NCBI RefSeq assembly: GCF_020091585.1
Contig: NZ_CP083582.1
Span: 2,728,001 to 2,792,000 of the forward strand
Direction: 5' to 3'
Origin: Kovacikia minuta CCNUW1
GTDB taxonomy: Bacteria > Cyanobacteriota > Cyanobacteriia > Leptolyngbyales > Leptolyngbyaceae
DNA: 64,000 nt
Positions 61,180-64,000 of the stretch are shown piece by piece; the first letter of the stretch is position 1, and the number at the start of each line of letters is the position of its first letter. Made by a program: the position numbers and the translations under genes. The notes below the pieces were generated by a model, which ran no database searches, was not told the DNA's origin, and was given only the letters and a program-made list of their open reading frames with translations.

Positions 61180-61340
61180 GTTTAGTGGTGAATGATTCAT
61201 ATTCAAAAATATCCGTCATCATTAAATTTTGTTCTTACAATAGTCCGGACAGTTTTTGGGGAGAAAATTCAAGCTTCTAGACAAAAAGCTACCTCTGTTT
61301 GTAAGGTGCAGGTATTGAATCAAACACCCCAGAGGTAGCG
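61180..61340. other. Right boundary of the island
   Basis: 161 bp between ThiF and the transposase remnants. No gene is supported. CTCTGTTTGTAAGG and a GGTAGCGATG-like region mark the left side of the IS4-like remnant. Confidence 0.35.
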
Positions 61341-61947
61341 ATGAAGACTATTCTACAAGCCCTATTTGCCAAAATGGGGTCTTTGACAAACCGCAACAAA
61401 AGTTTTTGCTGACCCTGTTTCCAACCATTCTTCTAGTGTGTGGCAAAGTCAACTTTACGAATCTGAGTCGCTACAGTGAGTTGTCGGAGAAAACCTACCG
61501 CCGCCAATCCCATCCAGCGTTTTGCTTCATGAGCTTGAACGCCCAGTTGATTGAGGCCGCAATCCCAGACGGTGCGACTTGCATTGGTGGGATGGACTGC
61601 TCATTTATCCCTAAAAGTGGCAAATCGACCTACGGGTTGGATTGGTTTTACAACGGCAGTCAGAGTCGTACCCAGAAGGGCTTAGAGATTTCGGTGATCG
61701 CCGTGATTGATGTTGAGGCGCAGCGCGGCTACAGCCTATCGGTTCAACAAACTCCGGCAGGTCTCGCAAAGCCCAAGGCAAAAGCCCAAAGCCAACCTCA
61801 GTCCATTCGCTGGGAAACGGTTGAGCAGGCTCGGCAGATGCTTGAGCAACTTCCCGTCAAGTCAACAGCACCGGCAGAAGTGGAGGAAACGGCGGTCGAA
61901 CCCACCCGCATGGATGCTTATCTCAAGCATCTGCAAGACACCTATTA
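61341..61947 (+). pseudogene. IS4-like transposase remnant
   Basis: MKTILQALFAKMGSLTNRNKSF, then after a frameshift TLFPTILLVCGKVNFTNLSRYSELSEKTYRRQSHPAFCFMSLNAQLIEAAIPDGATCIGGMDCSFIPKSGKSTYGLDWFYNGSQSRTQKGLEISVIAVID. The DCSFIPKSG segment holds a DDE aspartate of a cyanobacterial IS4-like family. The C-terminal half is missing; the next element adjoins at about 61947. Confidence 0.75.
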
Positions 61948-62631
61948 ACCCGGCACTAATTGAGCTTGCATCTTGTTTGATGCATAGGCAATGAACGGAT
62001 GCTCAAAATACTTGACAATTCGTGCTGGTAACTTCTGCAACTTGCTGAGATGAGAAATGATTCGTTGCTTCATTTGAGCCAGATTGCGAGACGGTGGCTT
62101 CGAGTGAACTCCCTGTTTGACATCACCATTGAGATACTCGGTGGGATTGAGTTCCGGTGAGTAAGATGGCAACAAAAACAGTTCAATCTCCTGTTTGTGC
62201 GCTGCTAACCATTGCTGCACTTGGCCGCCGCGATGTACCGGATGTTGGTCTACAATCCAAAACAATTTGCGCTCTCGCTTGGCAATCAGCCGCTCCAGAA
62301 ATGTCAAAAACACGGCTTGTGTGAACTTGCTGGTGTAGAGCATAAAGCGAATATTACCCTGGTTGCTGACGCTGGCAATGAAGTTGACTCGCACTCGTTG
62401 CTTCTGACTCAGATGAATCTCAGGCGTTTCTCCAATCGGTGCATATCCTCGTCCTGCTTGAGCATCTGAGCGCAGTCCTGACTCATCCCCCAAGGCAATC
62501 TCGGCTCCTTCAGTTTTGGCACGGTGCTCAATGCTCGGGTAGGTGTGCTCTAACCACTCCTCTACGGCTTCTGGGTCTTGCTCATAAGCTCGTTTGAGCG
62601 GTTTCTGGGGACTGTAGCCCCAGCGCCACAA
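61945..62631 (-). pseudogene. IS630-family transposase, N-terminally truncated
   Basis: 228 residues of catalytic domain: IALGDESGLRSDAQAGRGYAPIGETP (first Asp/Glu region), KLFWIVDQHPVHRGGQVQQWL, then LFLLPSYSPELNPTEYLNGDVKQGVHSKPP. SPELNPxE is diagnostic. The helix-turn-helix N-terminus is absent beyond 62631, where unrelated sequence starts. Closely related in type to the remnant at 16292 but much less decayed. Confidence 0.85.
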
Positions 62632-62816
62632 ATACAGCTATGAGGCGTCAATTACATTGGGTTCTTCCGATCTTTTGGTGAAGCGTTCGAGATTAGAAAT
62701 AGACGATGATTTTGAGAAGCACTTTCCTAATTCTAATTAATTGTGTGTTTTCAAGGTCAAGACCTAGCAAGGCTGTTAGGCTCAAAGGTAGATGATTTGG
62801 ATTGCGGGAGGTTCGT

Positions 62817-64000
62817 ATGAGCGAAGATGTCTCGACGGTTCCTGGAGACAAGACAATTTGTCTTCCCATCGGTGATGGGGTGGAGTACGACACCTTAGTC
62901 CAAGACCGCAAAGCATTTCGCCAGTACCTTGACCAGCAGATTGCTCAACACCCCGAACTATTTCCTGCTGAAATGGAAGCTGGTTATTGCTTCCATGGGT
63001 TTCGCACCTCTGCCAAATTAGGTCTGGTGAGTCGGCGCATACGGTTAGTGGCCAATGGAGAAGCCTATCAACTGCGACCCGATTTTGTCATGCCTTACAT
63101 GATTGGCAATACGGAAGATGTGGAAAAGGGCTTATATCTACGCCAGTTCGGAGTGCCGTTTGATGCCATTGCCCATGTGCTGGGGAAAGACGCGATGTAT
63201 TGGTATCGAGCCTCTCAGTCCTTAGGTCGACCGTCCATTGTAGGAACCACCATCAAAGATGGGGAGGCCATTCCCCCCTCATCTGTTAAGCGATGAAAAG
63301 CATACTTGGTGGCAGGGGGAACGGGTGTATGTGGCAACGACGGTGGGGGAGGGCTGTATTTTAGGGGCCCAGTTGTCGGTAGGAGCGGGAAGCGAGGCGT
63401 TGCAAGAGGCGTACAGAGTATTTGCCCAAGAAGCGAGAGAACTGGATTCACACTACAGCCCCCAAACTCTCAACACGGATGGTTGGGAGGCGACTCAGAA
63501 CGCTTGGAGAGGACTGTTTGCAGGAGTAAACCTGATTCTCTGTTTCCTGCACAGTGTGCTCGCTATCGGCCAACGCTGCCGCTTGCAAGGGGAATTGTGG
63601 CAGAGTTTGCAAGATAAACTGTGGAACATCTATCACGCTCCCGATGCCGCAGAATTTATTGAACGTTTGCGACACCTACAAGCCTGGGCGATTGGGCAAA
63701 ATCTGCCGGAAAGTGTGATGACGAAAATCCTCAATCTATCGGTGAAAGCCTCCCACTTTACCCTGGCTTACCAGTTTCCAGAGGCTCATCGTACCAGTAA
63801 CATGCTCGACCGCTTGATGAATTACCAGGACCGGGTTCTGTTTGCGATGCAGTATTTTCATGGGTATCAGGACTCAGCCAATTTAACCTTACGGGCGATG
63901 GCTATGCTGTGGAACTTCCATCCCTACGGACGGCGCTCTCAATCCAACGCGACTGACACCGTTTCGCCTTTTGAGGAACTCAATGGCTTTTACTACCACC
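62817..64000 (+). pseudogene. Putative DDE-type transposase, frameshift at a C6 run, cut by the window edge
   Basis: The first frame (MSEDVSTVPGDKTICLPIGDGVEYDTLVQDRKAFRQYLDQQI, 159 residues) ends at 63296. From the run CCCCCC near 63270 another frame continues to the window end: LSDEKHTWWQGERVYVATTVGEGCILGAQLS, LNTDGWEATQNAWRGLFAGVNLILCFLHSVLAIG, RAMAMLWNFHPYGRR, FEELNGFYYH. Residues such as TDGWxxTQxAW recall a transposase-like family abundant in cyanobacteria; I cannot name it. The slip at C6 could be programmed frameshifting or an indel. ATG 62817 has GGGAGGT upstream. Confidence 0.7.

Overview
The window is from a cyanobacterium. The octamer GCGATCGC and its core CGATCG recur throughout. 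There is an SLH/OprB-type porin, a cyanophycin synthetase, a BgtB-like fused amino-acid transporter, heptameric tandem repeats and many insertion sequences. The repeats and gene types suggest a filamentous, repeat-rich genome, but I cannot name the genus.

Layout. Positions 1-16 kb look chromosomal: a kinase-like ATPase, porin, amino-acid ABC transporter, a very large PAS/GAF histidine kinase, a frameshifted sugar epimerase and a frameshifted cphA. Positions 16-26 kb hold decayed IS630 remnants and a minus-strand two-component/RND efflux cluster, with an ISAs1-type element lying between the sensor kinase and the efflux genes. Positions 26-46 kb are an accessory block of small regulator-plus-enzyme units: five TetR regulators, LysR, MarR, three SDR-type enzymes or fragments, a Rieske protein, methyltransferase, amidase and repeat proteins. 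Several have palindromic operators, and IS6, IS66, ISH3-like and IS5 insertions break the block up.

Positions 46-61 kb are the most interesting part. A strong promoter and a small ORF precede about 3.8 kb of almost back-to-back tRNA genes. I read 41 tRNA or tRNA-like units with anticodons for all 20 amino acids. Some are unusual: C33 in four, short variable arms in all five tRNA-Leu, and short palindromic repeats inserted in T or anticodon loops. Within and just after the array are five copies of one RNA architecture: outer helix P1, a 5' strand near CCUGAYUU, inner helix P2, the sequence NUACAUAC, an apical module, then P2', WRACUU and P1'. One copy lies directly before a Ro60/TROVE protein gene and another is the leader of an operon starting with RNA 2'-phosphotransferase. 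I interpret these as Ro60-associated Y-like RNAs. Two of them carry circularly permuted tRNA modules and one is embedded in a tRNA anticodon arm.

The protein neighbours fit RNA handling and defence: the Ro60-like ring protein, a GHKL-ATPase/nuclease fusion, a small antitoxin-like protein plus HNH nuclease, and an operon kptA - NADAR - DEDDh exonuclease - unknown - ThiF-like. I infer a tRNA supply, RNA quality-control and RNA repair island, probably plasmid- or phage-derived. Positions 61-64 kb are transposase wreckage.
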